Shown here: one piece after another, positions 36,660 to 47,108 of the stretch
Layout: each line of letters opens with the position of its first letter
How positions within the stretch are numbered: the first letter of the stretch is position 1
Source of the DNA: [Eubacterium] yurii
Lineage (GTDB): Bacteria > Bacillota > Clostridia > Peptostreptococcales > Filifactoraceae
Assembly: GCA_900167215.1 (NCBI GenBank)
Contig: FUZS01000006.1
Coordinates: forward strand, 1 to 64,000
Length of the DNA: 64,000 nucleotides
Direction of reading: 5' to 3'
Notes under the pieces: generated by a model
Told to the model about the DNA's origin: nothing
Databases searched by the model: none
Seen by the model: only the letters and a program-made list of their open reading frames with translations
Position numbers and translations under genes: made by a program

Positions 36660-38756
36660 ATGGATAATATGAAAAATCGTATAGATGAAATAGAACTTCG
36701 TTTACAAATCTTGGAGAAAGAAATCCAAATATTACGAAATGAACAAAAAAAAGAAATACCTAAGGATATTATATTAGCCGATGAAGGGCTTACAAATAAT
36801 GCTATATCTCAAGATAAATCAAAGTTGGAGAAAGGATTAAATGAAAAGACGGAAGAAGTTAAATTTTCTGATAGAATTTTAACTGAAAAATCTTTCATTG
36901 AAGAAGAAATAAAATCTAAACAATCTTTAAAAAAATCAGAAGATAATGAATCATTGGTTGGAAAATATCTTGTTGGAGCTTTAGCATCTTTGTTGATATT
37001 TATTGCTGCAACATCTTTTGTTGCAATGGTATGGAATAAAATAAGCCCTGAGATAAAACTTTCAGTAGTTGGAATCAGCGGTTTAGTATTGACTGTATAT
37101 GGTTTTAAAATGACACTTAAAAAGCCAAGTAATGTAAGTTCTATTATTTTAGGTACCGGAATAGGTCTGGTTTATATTGCGGCTGTGTCGGCGAGTTTGG
37201 TTTTTCTTCTTATTAGCCATGAGGTATCAGCTCTACTTTGTGTGCTTTGGACCTTGATAATTTTATTTTCCTATAAATTCACTAAGTTGTATTTTACTAT
37301 CATCATTGCATCTATTGGAAGTTTTATTAATTTGTGCTTTGAGCTCAATTATGTGGACAGTATCCAAGATATTATGCTCATCATTATTCATACAAGCTTT
37401 GTTACGGTGATGTTATTATATATGAGCAATTTTCTGGATAAAACTCGTAATACTATAAGTATATTTTTTGCGTTTTTCAATTTTGCTTTGATATTTTTAG
37501 TAATCTTTTTTACTTGGAATTTTGAGTATTCTTTAGCTTTAACAACGGTTACAATAATTTTAATGCTTATTTCAAACTGGATGTATCGTTTAGCAAATAA
37601 GGAAAATACTCACCATACTTATATTATTTTAACTATTATATCTACTTTATTTTTATATTTAGATATAAGTCATAGATTTTCATATGCAGTCAATTTGACA
37701 TCCTTACAAGGAGCACTTGCCTTTTTTATAGTGATGTTGATACAGGTTATAATAAACCATGCTATTTATCCCCAAATAGAAAAGACTTTGACTATGTTCT
37801 ACGCATTTCCGCTGTATTTAGTGTTGGTAAGTATCAATGGAGATATATTTGATTTTCGTGGAATGGGAGCTTTAGCTATAATGGTATTGTTCATTTTACG
37901 AAAGAAAATTACAAAGAAAGCTATAGTAGTTTCTTATATTATTCTATTTGTATTTTTTGATTTTTGTTTATCTTATGGACAAAATATTCTATATGCACTG
38001 TTATTTATGATTGGTAATTTGATATTAATGTTTTATATTTTGAATGAAGAAAAAATGGAAAATTTAGTATACAAAAATATAGCTGTTTCCATCTTACTTT
38101 TAAGTTATTTCAAGATCTCAGGCATTATTTGTCATCTGGTAGGATTAAAAGACGAAAATTATGAAATTCAAGATTTTATAGCATATATGATGAATGTGAT
38201 TACTGTAATTTTTGTTTACAAAATAGCTTATTTAAAAAGTAAAGATGAAAATAAACCACCGCTTTATAAACATCTTGGGCTTTATGTCTTTTCTATTTTG
38301 CTATATTTTTTCGGTATTGGAGAAATGTTCCAAATGAATTCAGCGGGTTTTCGTTTTATTATAACACTTGCTACTCTTGTTGTTTCACTGTTCCAAAGCC
38401 ATTTGATACTAAATGATTATAAAGAAATTCCAACTGATGTCGGAATTTGGATAGTTGCAAAATATTTAATCTTTGCTTGGTTAACATTACGTGCATACTC
38501 AGAGCTTCCTATTGAGTCAGTATCATACAGTGTTGTTGCCTTGTTACTTGCTATAGTAGCAATATATGCAGGATTTAGGCGTAATATCAAAATTATTAGA
38601 CAATTCGGTCTTTGTATCACTATGCTGATGGTAGCAAAATTTATCTTTGTAGATCTTCATGGAGAAAACTCTATTACGAGAGTCATTGCCTTTGCAATTG
38701 GCGGAATATTATGCTTTATTATAAGTATTATATATAATAGACTAAGTAAGGAATAA
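36660..38756 (+). CDS. DUF2339 polytopic membrane protein
   Basis: 698 aa. An N-terminal coiled coil (about 1-30, with heptads in IDEIELRLQILEKEIQILRN), a charged linker to about 95, then some 20 hydrophobic helices to the C-terminus, starting at LVGKYLVGALASLLIFIAAT. This is the layout of DUF2339 predicted membrane proteins, whose role is not known. GGAGGAAAAAG lies just before the ATG. Monocistronic. Confidence 0.8.
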   Translation: MDNMKNRIDEIELRLQILEKEIQILRNEQKKEIPKDIILADEGLTNNAISQDKSKLEKGLNEKTEEVKFSDRILTEKSFIEEEIKSKQSLKKSEDNESLVGKYLVGALASLLIFIAATSFVAMVWNKISPEIKLSVVGISGLVLTVYGFKMTLKKPSNVSSIILGTGIGLVYIAAVSASLVFLLISHEVSALLCVLWTLIILFSYKFTKLYFTIIIASIGSFINLCFELNYVDSIQDIMLIIIHTSFVTVMLLYMSNFLDKTRNTISIFFAFFNFALIFLVIFFTWNFEYSLALTTVTIILMLISNWMYRLANKENTHHTYIILTIISTLFLYLDISHRFSYAVNLTSLQGALAFFIVMLIQVIINHAIYPQIEKTLTMFYAFPLYLVLVSINGDIFDFRGMGALAIMVLFILRKKITKKAIVVSYIILFVFFDFCLSYGQNILYALLFMIGNLILMFYILNEEKMENLVYKNIAVSILLLSYFKISGIICHLVGLKDENYEIQDFIAYMMNVITVIFVYKIAYLKSKDENKPPLYKHLGLYVFSILLYFFGIGEMFQMNSAGFRFIITLATLVVSLFQSHLILNDYKEIPTDVGIWIVAKYLIFAWLTLRAYSELPIESVSYSVVALLLAIVAIYAGFRRNIKIIRQFGLCITMLMVAKFIFVDLHGENSITRVIAFAIGGILCFIISIIYNRLSKE

Positions 38757-38786
38757 TAGAACATAAGAAAATAAACGGTCTTTGAC

Positions 38787-38848
38787 TATATATTGATTAT
38801 TTTTCTAAAATTTATATATTATCAAATTTGGTATATAATCAATATATA
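38787..38848. repeat. 14-bp inverted repeat
   Basis: TATATATTGATTAT (38787-38800) and ATAATCAATATATA (38835-38848) around a 34-base AT-rich loop. No T run. Probably related to the perfect palindrome that follows (both contain TATATTG). Confidence 0.5.
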
Positions 38849-38923
38849 GAGAAACGCTGGACGATTTTTATGATTTTTAGAAATATATGATTTTTAAGGT
38901 GATCATAATATAAGATTTAAGCT

Positions 38924-38963
38924 TATATTGGTTGATACAATAATTATTGTATCAACCAATATA
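38924..38963. repeat. 40-bp perfect palindrome upstream of the EFR1 gene
   Basis: 20-base half TATATTGGTTGATACAATAA is followed directly by its exact complement with no loop. It lies ~95 bases before the start codon at 39059. Candidate operator or cruciform; not a terminator, as no T run follows. Nothing else is seen in 38757-39058. Confidence 0.6.
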
Positions 38964-39058
38964 TACATAGTAAAAATAAGATATATGTTTGTATATGATA
39001 TAATAATTGTTTTATAGCCTTAGATTTTATTAGTATTTTTAAGAAGGGAGTAATAAAT

Positions 39059-39886
39059 ATGTCTGAAAATATTAAAATAGCTACTATTTATTTCTCACCT
39101 ACTGGAACAACAAAAAAAGTTATTGATTATATTGTTAAAGGAATTGGCGGGGAAGTTATAAAGTCCATAGATTTAACCAAACGAGATAATAGAGAAAGAA
39201 AACAAGGTTTAAGTTTTGTAGATATAGATTTGATAATAATAGGAGCTCCAATTTATGGTGGATTTTTATATAAGGAATTTAGAAACTATATTAAATATTT
39301 AGATTTTCAAGGGAAATGTACTATTGGAATCACATTATATGGTAATGCTACAACAATGTTTGCAACCAAAGAATTGATATCTATAATAAAAAGGGGTAAT
39401 GGAAGCTTACTTGCCTATGGAGAATTTGTGGGTGAACATTCATATTCTTGTAAAGATATTCCTGTTGCTGAAGGTAGACCAAATGATGATGATTTACAAA
39501 CGGCTTTAATATTTGGAGAGACTATAAGAGAAAAACTATTAGATATGGATACTCAGCATTTTTATAATAGAGTTAGTTTATTTGAAAAAATTATAAACTT
39601 TATTGCTGATATTAAGCCAGTTCATAGCGGAAAAAGAATATTTATTATACCATATACAGATAAAGAAAAATGTATTAACTGCCATAAATGTTTAAAAATA
39701 TGTCCCAAGAGTTGTATAGATGAGGATATAAAGACTAATAAAGATGAGTGTATAGTATGTATGGCGTGTGTTAAAAATTGTCCAACATTTGCAAGAATAT
39801 CCTATCCTCAAAATATAATAATAAAATTAGGATTAAATATCATAAATAAAAGGAAGCATAAATCACATTTTGTAGTGTTATACTAA
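39059..39886 (+). CDS. EFR1-type flavodoxin/ferredoxin fusion
   Basis: 275 aa. The N-terminal flavodoxin-like domain has the phosphate loop YFSPTGTTKKV (residues 11-21) and IIGAPIYGGFLYKEF. The C-terminal two 4Fe-4S clusters are C-x2-C-x2-C-x3-C in CINCHKCLKICPK and CIVCMACVKNCPT. It is a small electron carrier of anaerobes that could pass electrons between FMN and FeS clusters; partner unknown. AAGGGAG is upstream. Its last residue (Y) and its stop lie within the start of a family B element at 39881, so the present C-terminus was set by that insertion. Confidence 0.88.
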   Translation: MSENIKIATIYFSPTGTTKKVIDYIVKGIGGEVIKSIDLTKRDNRERKQGLSFVDIDLIIIGAPIYGGFLYKEFRNYIKYLDFQGKCTIGITLYGNATTMFATKELISIIKRGNGSLLAYGEFVGEHSYSCKDIPVAEGRPNDDDLQTALIFGETIREKLLDMDTQHFYNRVSLFEKIINFIADIKPVHSGKRIFIIPYTDKEKCINCHKCLKICPKSCIDEDIKTNKDECIVCMACVKNCPTFARISYPQNIIIKLGLNIINKRKHKSHFVVLY

Positions 39887-39953
39887 TATCTGTTTAATAT
39901 ATGGATAATATTCATCAATGGATTAAAAAAACATATGATTTATAGATTTATTA
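39881..39953 (-). mobile_element. MITE family B, truncated copy B5 (reverse orientation)
   Basis: TACTAATATCTGTTTAATAT after TTA (39878-39880) matches the right end of family B. The match runs to the point where MITE A copy 2 begins; the other half is not found beyond it. Confidence 0.6.
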
Positions 39954-40181
39954 CTCAACTTTCCCACTAAAATTATAGCAATTTTCTTTTGAAATTTAAG
40001 TATTTGTTGATTTTTTAATGCTCTACTTGATACACAATTTTCTAAATAATATTTATTGAAATTTCCATATTTACCAAAAAAATGAAAACACTGAAAAAAC
40101 TATGTCAAGAATAATATTATATTTTCAAAATATACTCAAATTTCAATACATTTAATATAATTTTAATGTGGAAAAGTTGAG
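39954..40181 (+). mobile_element. MITE family A, copy 2 (228 bp)
   Basis: CTCAACTTTCCCAC (39954-39967) to GTGGAAAAGTTGAG (40168-40181), one mismatch. Flanks share TTATTA (6 bp). Same orientation as copy 3 on the far side of the cas operon. Inserted in the B5 remnant. Confidence 0.88.
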
Positions 40182-40432
40182 TTATTAATAAAAAATAATA
40201 TATAAATGTTAGGAATATAACTTAATAAATGATAAGAATCTTATATATTTGAAAATTGTCGACCTTAGATATGAGCAAAATATGCTTGGATAGACAAATT
40301 TGTAAAATTAGCATTTAAATGAGATAAAAAGTTAAAATGTAAAAATAAATATAATCAATACTTATTAAAAATATTGAGGTCGACAAAAAAGTGCTTTCAA
40401 AATCAGTAAATATATGATAATATTAAGTACGG
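40182..40432 (+). promoter_or_regulatory. CRISPR leader region
   Basis: 251 AT-rich bases before the first repeat. Array polarity (degenerate repeats at the right end, duplicated spacers at the left) puts the leader here. A 10-bp inverted pair TTGTCGACCT (40256-40265) and AGGTCGACAA (40377-40386) brackets 111 bases of it, each arm holding the palindrome GTCGAC. Confidence 0.6.
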
Positions 40433-41663
40433 ATTTGAATATCACCAGATTGGAATGTAAATCAAGTGGAGCTATCATCTGACTTAAGATAGCGTTTAAA
40501 TTTGAATATCACCAGATTGGAATGTAAATCAAGTGGAGCTATCATCTGACTTAAGATAGCGTTTAAATTTGAATATCACCAGATTGGAATGTAAATTACA
40601 AGGTAAAATATTTTTTAATTGTTTCATATTACACATTTGAATATCACCAGATTGGAATGTAAATAAAAGGCACAAGGTATCACAATATACGAACTTGTTA
40701 ATTTGAATATCACCAGATTGGAATGTAAATGTTTTTGCTCCATCCATTGCAGATGATAGTTTTTTAAATTTGAATATCACCAGATTGGAATGTAAATGTG
40801 CATTTACGTCAATAAGTTCATTGACGCTTTCTGATTTGAATATCACCAGATTGGAATGTAAATGATAAAGACAAGGTAACTTTGGCAGATTTCAAACCGA
40901 ATTTGAATATCACCAGATTGGAATGTAAATTAGTGTTTTTATAACATTCAGTATAGCGTCTATTGTTATTTGAATATCACCAGATTGGAATGTAAATGAA
41001 TTTAACATCAATAGATATAAATATCAATATAAAATTTGAATATCACCAGATTGGAATGTAAATTGAAGTACTGATGTTGTATCATTATTTTCATTGAAAA
41101 TTTGAATATCACCAGATTGGAATGTAAATTATAGACTGAAAGTAACAGACTTGCTGTCTTGTTTTACATTTGAATATCACCAGATTGGAATGTAAATATG
41201 TGGGATAGGGATTTGTCTATATCCGTGTTCAGATTCGAATATCACCATATTGGAATGTAAATTTAGAACTACTGAATTTTCTTTAAAATACACTCTTTTA
41301 TTCGAATATTACCAGATTGGAATGTAAATTATTTTATCTCCTAAGTATTTTTGATATTATACTTTTATTTGAATATCACCATATTGGAATGTAAATTAAC
41401 ACAAGATGAATATAACTATGGAGACCTTGAGAATTCGAATATCACCAGATTGGAATGTAAATGGATTAGGGCTAAAATTATGAGGAATTAAAAAGAGCGT
41501 ATTCGAATATCACCAGATTGGAATGTAAATATTACTACTGTGTCGCTATTATCTAGTTTTTCTGTATAATTTGAATATCACCAGATTGGAATGTAAATAT
41601 TAATAAATGTATTATTTATGTTCCTTCTTGTCAATTTGAATATCACCAGATTGGAATGTAAAG
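40433..41663 (+). CRISPR. CRISPR array, 19 repeats of 30 bp, 18 spacers of 35-38 bp
   Basis: The repeat opens ATTTGAATATCACCAGATT and closes GGAATGTAAAT. Repeats start at 40433, 40500, 40567, 40635, 40701, 40768, 40834, 40901, 40968, 41034, 41100, 41168, 41233, 41300, 41367, 41433, 41501, 41569 and 41634. From the 13th on, several carry ATTCG, CATATT or ATTACC variants, and the last ends in AAG, marking the trailer end at the right. Spacers 1 and 2 are identical (37 bp). The terminal ATGTAAAT would be the 8-nt crRNA tag, as in clostridial type I-B repeats; no cas6 is present here. The cas operon follows on the same strand after 464 bases. Confidence 0.98.
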
Positions 41664-41978
41664 TTATGAATGAGAACAAAATTAAATCGAATTAACAGGG
41701 GATTAAAATTTTTAAAAAGTTAAATATTTGTGTTCATAAAATAAATTATTAATAATATAAGTAATGGTATTTGAAAAAACAAAATAAAATGTCGTGTTTA
41801 TATTGAATTTTTTATCAATCTATGATAGTATCTATAGCAGTATCTCAATATTTGAATGTAAAAGTTAGATATTATCATCAAAAACTAACTATTGAAAATA
41901 TTAAATAAAATGTATTCTTATTGTAAAGTATCAATTATTTTCTATTATTAACAAATTAATTTATTATGTTTTTTTCAA

Positions 41979-42007
41979 TTTACAAGTTTTTATAAAAATG
42001 ATATAAT
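41979..42007 (+). promoter_or_regulatory. Sigma-A promoter of the cas operon
   Basis: TTTACA (41979-41984), 17-base spacer, TATAAT (42002-42007). Start of transcription near 42014, ~114 bases before the DUF6602 gene, which is therefore the first gene of the cas transcript. The rest of 41664-42127 is AT-rich with no gene seen. Confidence 0.65.
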
Positions 42008-42127
42008 TATCATATAAAACATACATAGATACACTGATTTATTTGTCTTCATTTAGATGAATATAGATATGAGTTTGCTATTTTAATCTTAATTTATGTT
42101 TATGCAAAATCTATAAAGGAGGTTCTT

Positions 42128-43066
42128 ATGGCTAAAAATAAAGATATTGATAATATAATCAATAATTACAAGAATATGGAGAAGGAAATAGTTAACCAGC
42201 TTAATTATATCGCGAGTCATGGCACCATTTCAGGCTCAAATAGGGAATATATTTGGAAAGAATTATTTGAAAGAATAATTCCCAAAAAATTCAATATTGA
42301 AAGAGGTGTATTTATTATAGATTCTTTTGGAAAAATATCAAAAGAGGTAGATTTAGCAATATATGATGAGCAGTATACCCCGTATATATTTAGATATGGA
42401 ACATTAAAATTTATTCCTATTGAATCAGTTGCTGCGGTAATTGAGTGTAAGAGTACAGGAGCAACAGAAGGTGGGTTGTTGGATTGGTTGGAGAGTATAA
42501 ATGGGTTGAATACAGGAACAGATTCTATTGTTAGAATAAATGGAAACATTAATTATGGAATTGACATAGATAAGTTAATAGAAAATAATACAGTCACACA
42601 AACTAATACAGTTACACAAACTAATACAGTTACACAAACTAATACAGTTACACAAACTAATACTACTCCAATAAAAATATTATGTCATATGGGCGTGAGT
42701 GAGAAATATACCAAAGAGTTTGATATAGTTATAAAAGCTGAAGGAAAATTAAGTATTAAATTTAAAGAAAGTTATAAAAATCTTTTTGATTGGTATTTAC
42801 ATTTAAATCATTATCCAGATTTTATTTATCCAGAAATTTATAAAGAAAGGGAGAATAAACTAAAGAAATTTATTGAAAAATGTAAAAATAGTAAAGAAAT
42901 TAAGTATGATGGATTAAGACAGAGAAAATTAGAAGATTATAAAATAGATGAAGATAATACAATATTGTCATTTATATTTCAGTTTAATCAATTACTTATG
43001 TTAATTAATAATCCTTTATTTTTTCCGCATATGGATTATGTACGAATGTTTAATAGAGATGTATAG
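42128..43066 (+). CDS. DUF6602 family, predicted PD-(D/E)XK nuclease, first gene of the type III cas operon
   Basis: 312 aa, AAAGGAGG before the ATG. The N-terminal ~115 residues match the DUF6602 pattern: HGTISGSNREYIWKEL, P-K-K-F-N-I-E-R-G, then EVDLAIYDE with Asp75 and VAAVIECKST with Glu106 and Lys108. Together with Glu45 this forms a PD-(D/E)XK restriction-enzyme-like site. Residues ~154-177 are four copies of NTVTQT encoded by an 18-bp tandem repeat, a likely flexible linker to a helical C-terminal part (185-312). No CARF, WYL or TM segment. It ends 12 bases before cas10 and shares its promoter, so it probably works with the complex, perhaps as the DNase that Cas10 lacks. That role is inference. 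Confidence 0.75.
   Translation: MAKNKDIDNIINNYKNMEKEIVNQLNYIASHGTISGSNREYIWKELFERIIPKKFNIERGVFIIDSFGKISKEVDLAIYDEQYTPYIFRYGTLKFIPIESVAAVIECKSTGATEGGLLDWLESINGLNTGTDSIVRINGNINYGIDIDKLIENNTVTQTNTVTQTNTVTQTNTVTQTNTTPIKILCHMGVSEKYTKEFDIVIKAEGKLSIKFKESYKNLFDWYLHLNHYPDFIYPEIYKERENKLKKFIEKCKNSKEIKYDGLRQRKLEDYKIDEDNTILSFIFQFNQLLMLINNPLFFPHMDYVRMFNRDV
42587..42658 (+). repeat. 18-bp tandem repeat, four units, inside the DUF6602 gene
   Basis: Unit AATACAGTTACACAAACT (first unit has one change, C for T), in frame, encoding Asn-Thr-Val-Thr-Gln-Thr. Four complete units plus a partial fifth. Copy-number changes would keep the frame and only lengthen or shorten the linker. Confidence 0.9.
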
Positions 43067-45076
<2,010 letters not shown>

Positions 45077-45145
45077 AATAAATAGCAAAACATATAGTTT
45101 ATGTTATAGTTATTTGTAAATTATATCAATATATGGGGTGTAATT

Positions 45146-45877
45146 ATGTTTGAAATAAAGGTAAAATTAACTACTGTATCTTGTTGCTTAATTGGAAATC
45201 AAACTGAGAGTTTTTCAGTTGGAGGAGTAGATCAGTCTACAACTATAGACGAAAGCGGAAGACCTATTATACACGGCTCTGCATTTAAGGGTGCTTTGCG
45301 AAATATTGTAAGAGAGCAAGAGAAAGAAGTAAAAAAAATGAAATTTACTAAAAACTATGTGGAACGCATAATAGGAGAAATAATAGATAAATATGATAGT
45401 GAAGATATAACTAAGACAAAAAAAATTGAAAATATGATTTCAAATCTTAAAAAGCAATCCTTAAAAGCAGAATATATATTTGGAATGGAGGGGATTAATG
45501 GTATGCCAAGAATCTTCTGTTCTGATTTTCGAGTTATAGAATCTAAAGATAAGAAGATAGATGACTATTTTATGATAGATACAAAAAATAGTTTAGAAGA
45601 GATAAATGGAGATATATTAAGTAATCCAAGGACTTATAAGGTTATTAAACCTGGGGTGAGATTTGAGGGAGTTATAAGATTCTATAATCCTTTTTCTAAA
45701 GAAGATGGTGAAACTAAAAATATAGAAGCAAAAATAAAAAACGAACTTAAGTGTGCACTAAAGATGTTTAACAGCGGAATATATGGAATAGGAAACTCTA
45801 AGTCAAGGGGATATGGACAGATAACAGTAGACTTTGATAATGATGGACAAGAGGGAGAATGCCATGATAATATATGA
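45146..45877 (+). CDS. csm3: Csm3-like Cas7 backbone protein (RAMP)
   Basis: 243 aa. SVGGVDQSTTIDESGRPIIH then GSAFKGALRNIVRE matches the Csm3 thumb region, with Asp29 in the place of the target-RNA-cutting aspartate (Asp32/33 of known Csm3). EYIFGMEGINGMPRIFCSDF follows, and the glycine-rich RAMP loop is GIYGIGNSKSRGYGQI near the end. It would polymerise along the crRNA and cut target RNA at 6-nt intervals. The gene is 69 bases after cas10 and overlaps the next gene by 14 bases. Confidence 0.88.
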   Translation: MFEIKVKLTTVSCCLIGNQTESFSVGGVDQSTTIDESGRPIIHGSAFKGALRNIVREQEKEVKKMKFTKNYVERIIGEIIDKYDSEDITKTKKIENMISNLKKQSLKAEYIFGMEGINGMPRIFCSDFRVIESKDKKIDDYFMIDTKNSLEEINGDILSNPRTYKVIKPGVRFEGVIRFYNPFSKEDGETKNIEAKIKNELKCALKMFNSGIYGIGNSKSRGYGQITVDFDNDGQEGECHDNI

Positions 45878-47108
45878 AGTAAAACTTAAAAAAATAGGTG
45901 AAATGACTACTCTACCTGACTCTCAAAGGCTTTTTGGATTTTTAATTAATAACTCTAAGAAGTACTGTAGTGAGGTTGAGATAAGCTCCTTTGTAAGAGA
46001 TGTAAAGGAACAAAAGCAAAAATGTATGATATCAAATTTAGTTCCAAGTGGATATTATCCAACTCCAAAAGATTTAGTAATGAAAAATTTGCAGGGTAGG
46101 TTGAAAAAAAATCAAGAGGAAATTATAAATTTTGAAAAAGAGCAAATGGAATTAAAGAGTAAAAGTGAAACTATTGTGGAAAATCTAATAGAGAAAAATA
46201 ATAAAAAGAAAGCAAATAGTGCAGAGAATAAATTAGGTAGTGAAGAAAAGAAAAAATTAAATGAAGAATTAGCTGAATTAAAATCAAATTTGGAAGAAAT
46301 AAAAGTTTGCTTTAATAAGAACTCTGAACATATAAATAACATATCTTCAAAAAATATATACGAAACTATTAAGAAGATGGACTTTATTGATCAAAGTCAA
46401 TTGAAAGAAATTTTGAAGCTTGGAGAAGATGAAGTAATAATAGAAGTTGATGATTTATCAAAGTTCAAGTATATAAAGAAAAATCAGACTTTCATTCAAA
46501 AATTCCGCTTGGAAAACCAGATTAGACAACTTCCAGGATTGCCAAATGTAGCATATTCATTACCTATACTTTCTTTTGAAAATCAGGAAGGTGATGTTCA
46601 ATTAGATTTTAGTTTTTTTGTAAAGGTTATGGAAGGAACTTGTATTTCGAAGACATTGGAAGCTATGAAAAAAATTACGGATACAGATAAAAATGATATG
46701 TATGGACACAAAATCCCATGCTTTTTAGGGGGGAAGGGAAGTTCAGGTTATAATGAGTATAGTATCTATAATATTGAAAAGATAACAGAGAGTGAAGATG
46801 TAATACATTCATCTGTAGCTGTAAGTTATTTAAATATCGGAATGTTATTACCTGATTTTGATAAAATTGATGCTCAAAATTCTTCATTAGACATACATAC
46901 ATCAGATAGAAAGCCCTTTGAGATAGAAAATGAAGTACCTAAAATAATTAGTTTTGTAACTGCAGGAAGTATTATTAAGTTAAAGCAAGATAAAACAGAT
47001 TTATATGAGATAGGAAGAAGTATTGATAATAGTAAATATAATCCTATGTATAATAAAAATGCGATTATTTTTGGCAACTCCTATCTTGTGAAATTGGAGG
47101 TAAATTGA
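45864..47108 (+). CDS. csm4: Csm4-like Cas5 protein (RAMP) with coiled-coil insertion
   Basis: 414 aa from ATG 45864, which has GAGGGAG before it; an in-frame ATG at 45834 lies deeper in csm3. IIYEVKLKKIGEMTTLPDSQ then RLFGFLINN is the Csm4 opening, which binds the crRNA 5' tag. A long K/E/N-rich coiled coil (about 85-165) is inserted and is unusual for the family. The later segments LPNVAYSLPIL, FLGGKGSSGYNEYSI (glycine-rich loop) and the hydrophobic C-terminus fit a Cas5/Csm4 fold. Its TGA overlaps the next ATG. Confidence 0.8.
   Translation: MIIYEVKLKKIGEMTTLPDSQRLFGFLINNSKKYCSEVEISSFVRDVKEQKQKCMISNLVPSGYYPTPKDLVMKNLQGRLKKNQEEIINFEKEQMELKSKSETIVENLIEKNNKKKANSAENKLGSEEKKKLNEELAELKSNLEEIKVCFNKNSEHINNISSKNIYETIKKMDFIDQSQLKEILKLGEDEVIIEVDDLSKFKYIKKNQTFIQKFRLENQIRQLPGLPNVAYSLPILSFENQEGDVQLDFSFFVKVMEGTCISKTLEAMKKITDTDKNDMYGHKIPCFLGGKGSSGYNEYSIYNIEKITESEDVIHSSVAVSYLNIGMLLPDFDKIDAQNSSLDIHTSDRKPFEIENEVPKIISFVTAGSIIKLKQDKTDLYEIGRSIDNSKYNPMYNKNAIIFGNSYLVKLEVN

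Noticed and set aside
40529-40846. 105-codon open frame on the minus strand across the CRISPR array
   Set aside because: It consists of translated repeats and spacers; the array explains it fully.
41850-41863. ATTTGAATGTAAAA resembling a collapsed CRISPR repeat downstream of the array
   Set aside because: Only the two repeat ends joined in AT-rich sequence; too short to claim as a degenerate repeat.
42128-43066. DUF6602 gene as a restriction-modification enzyme unrelated to CRISPR
   Set aside because: No methyltransferase or specificity gene nearby, and it shares promoter and close spacing with cas10; kept as CRISPR-linked, though the alternative is not excluded.
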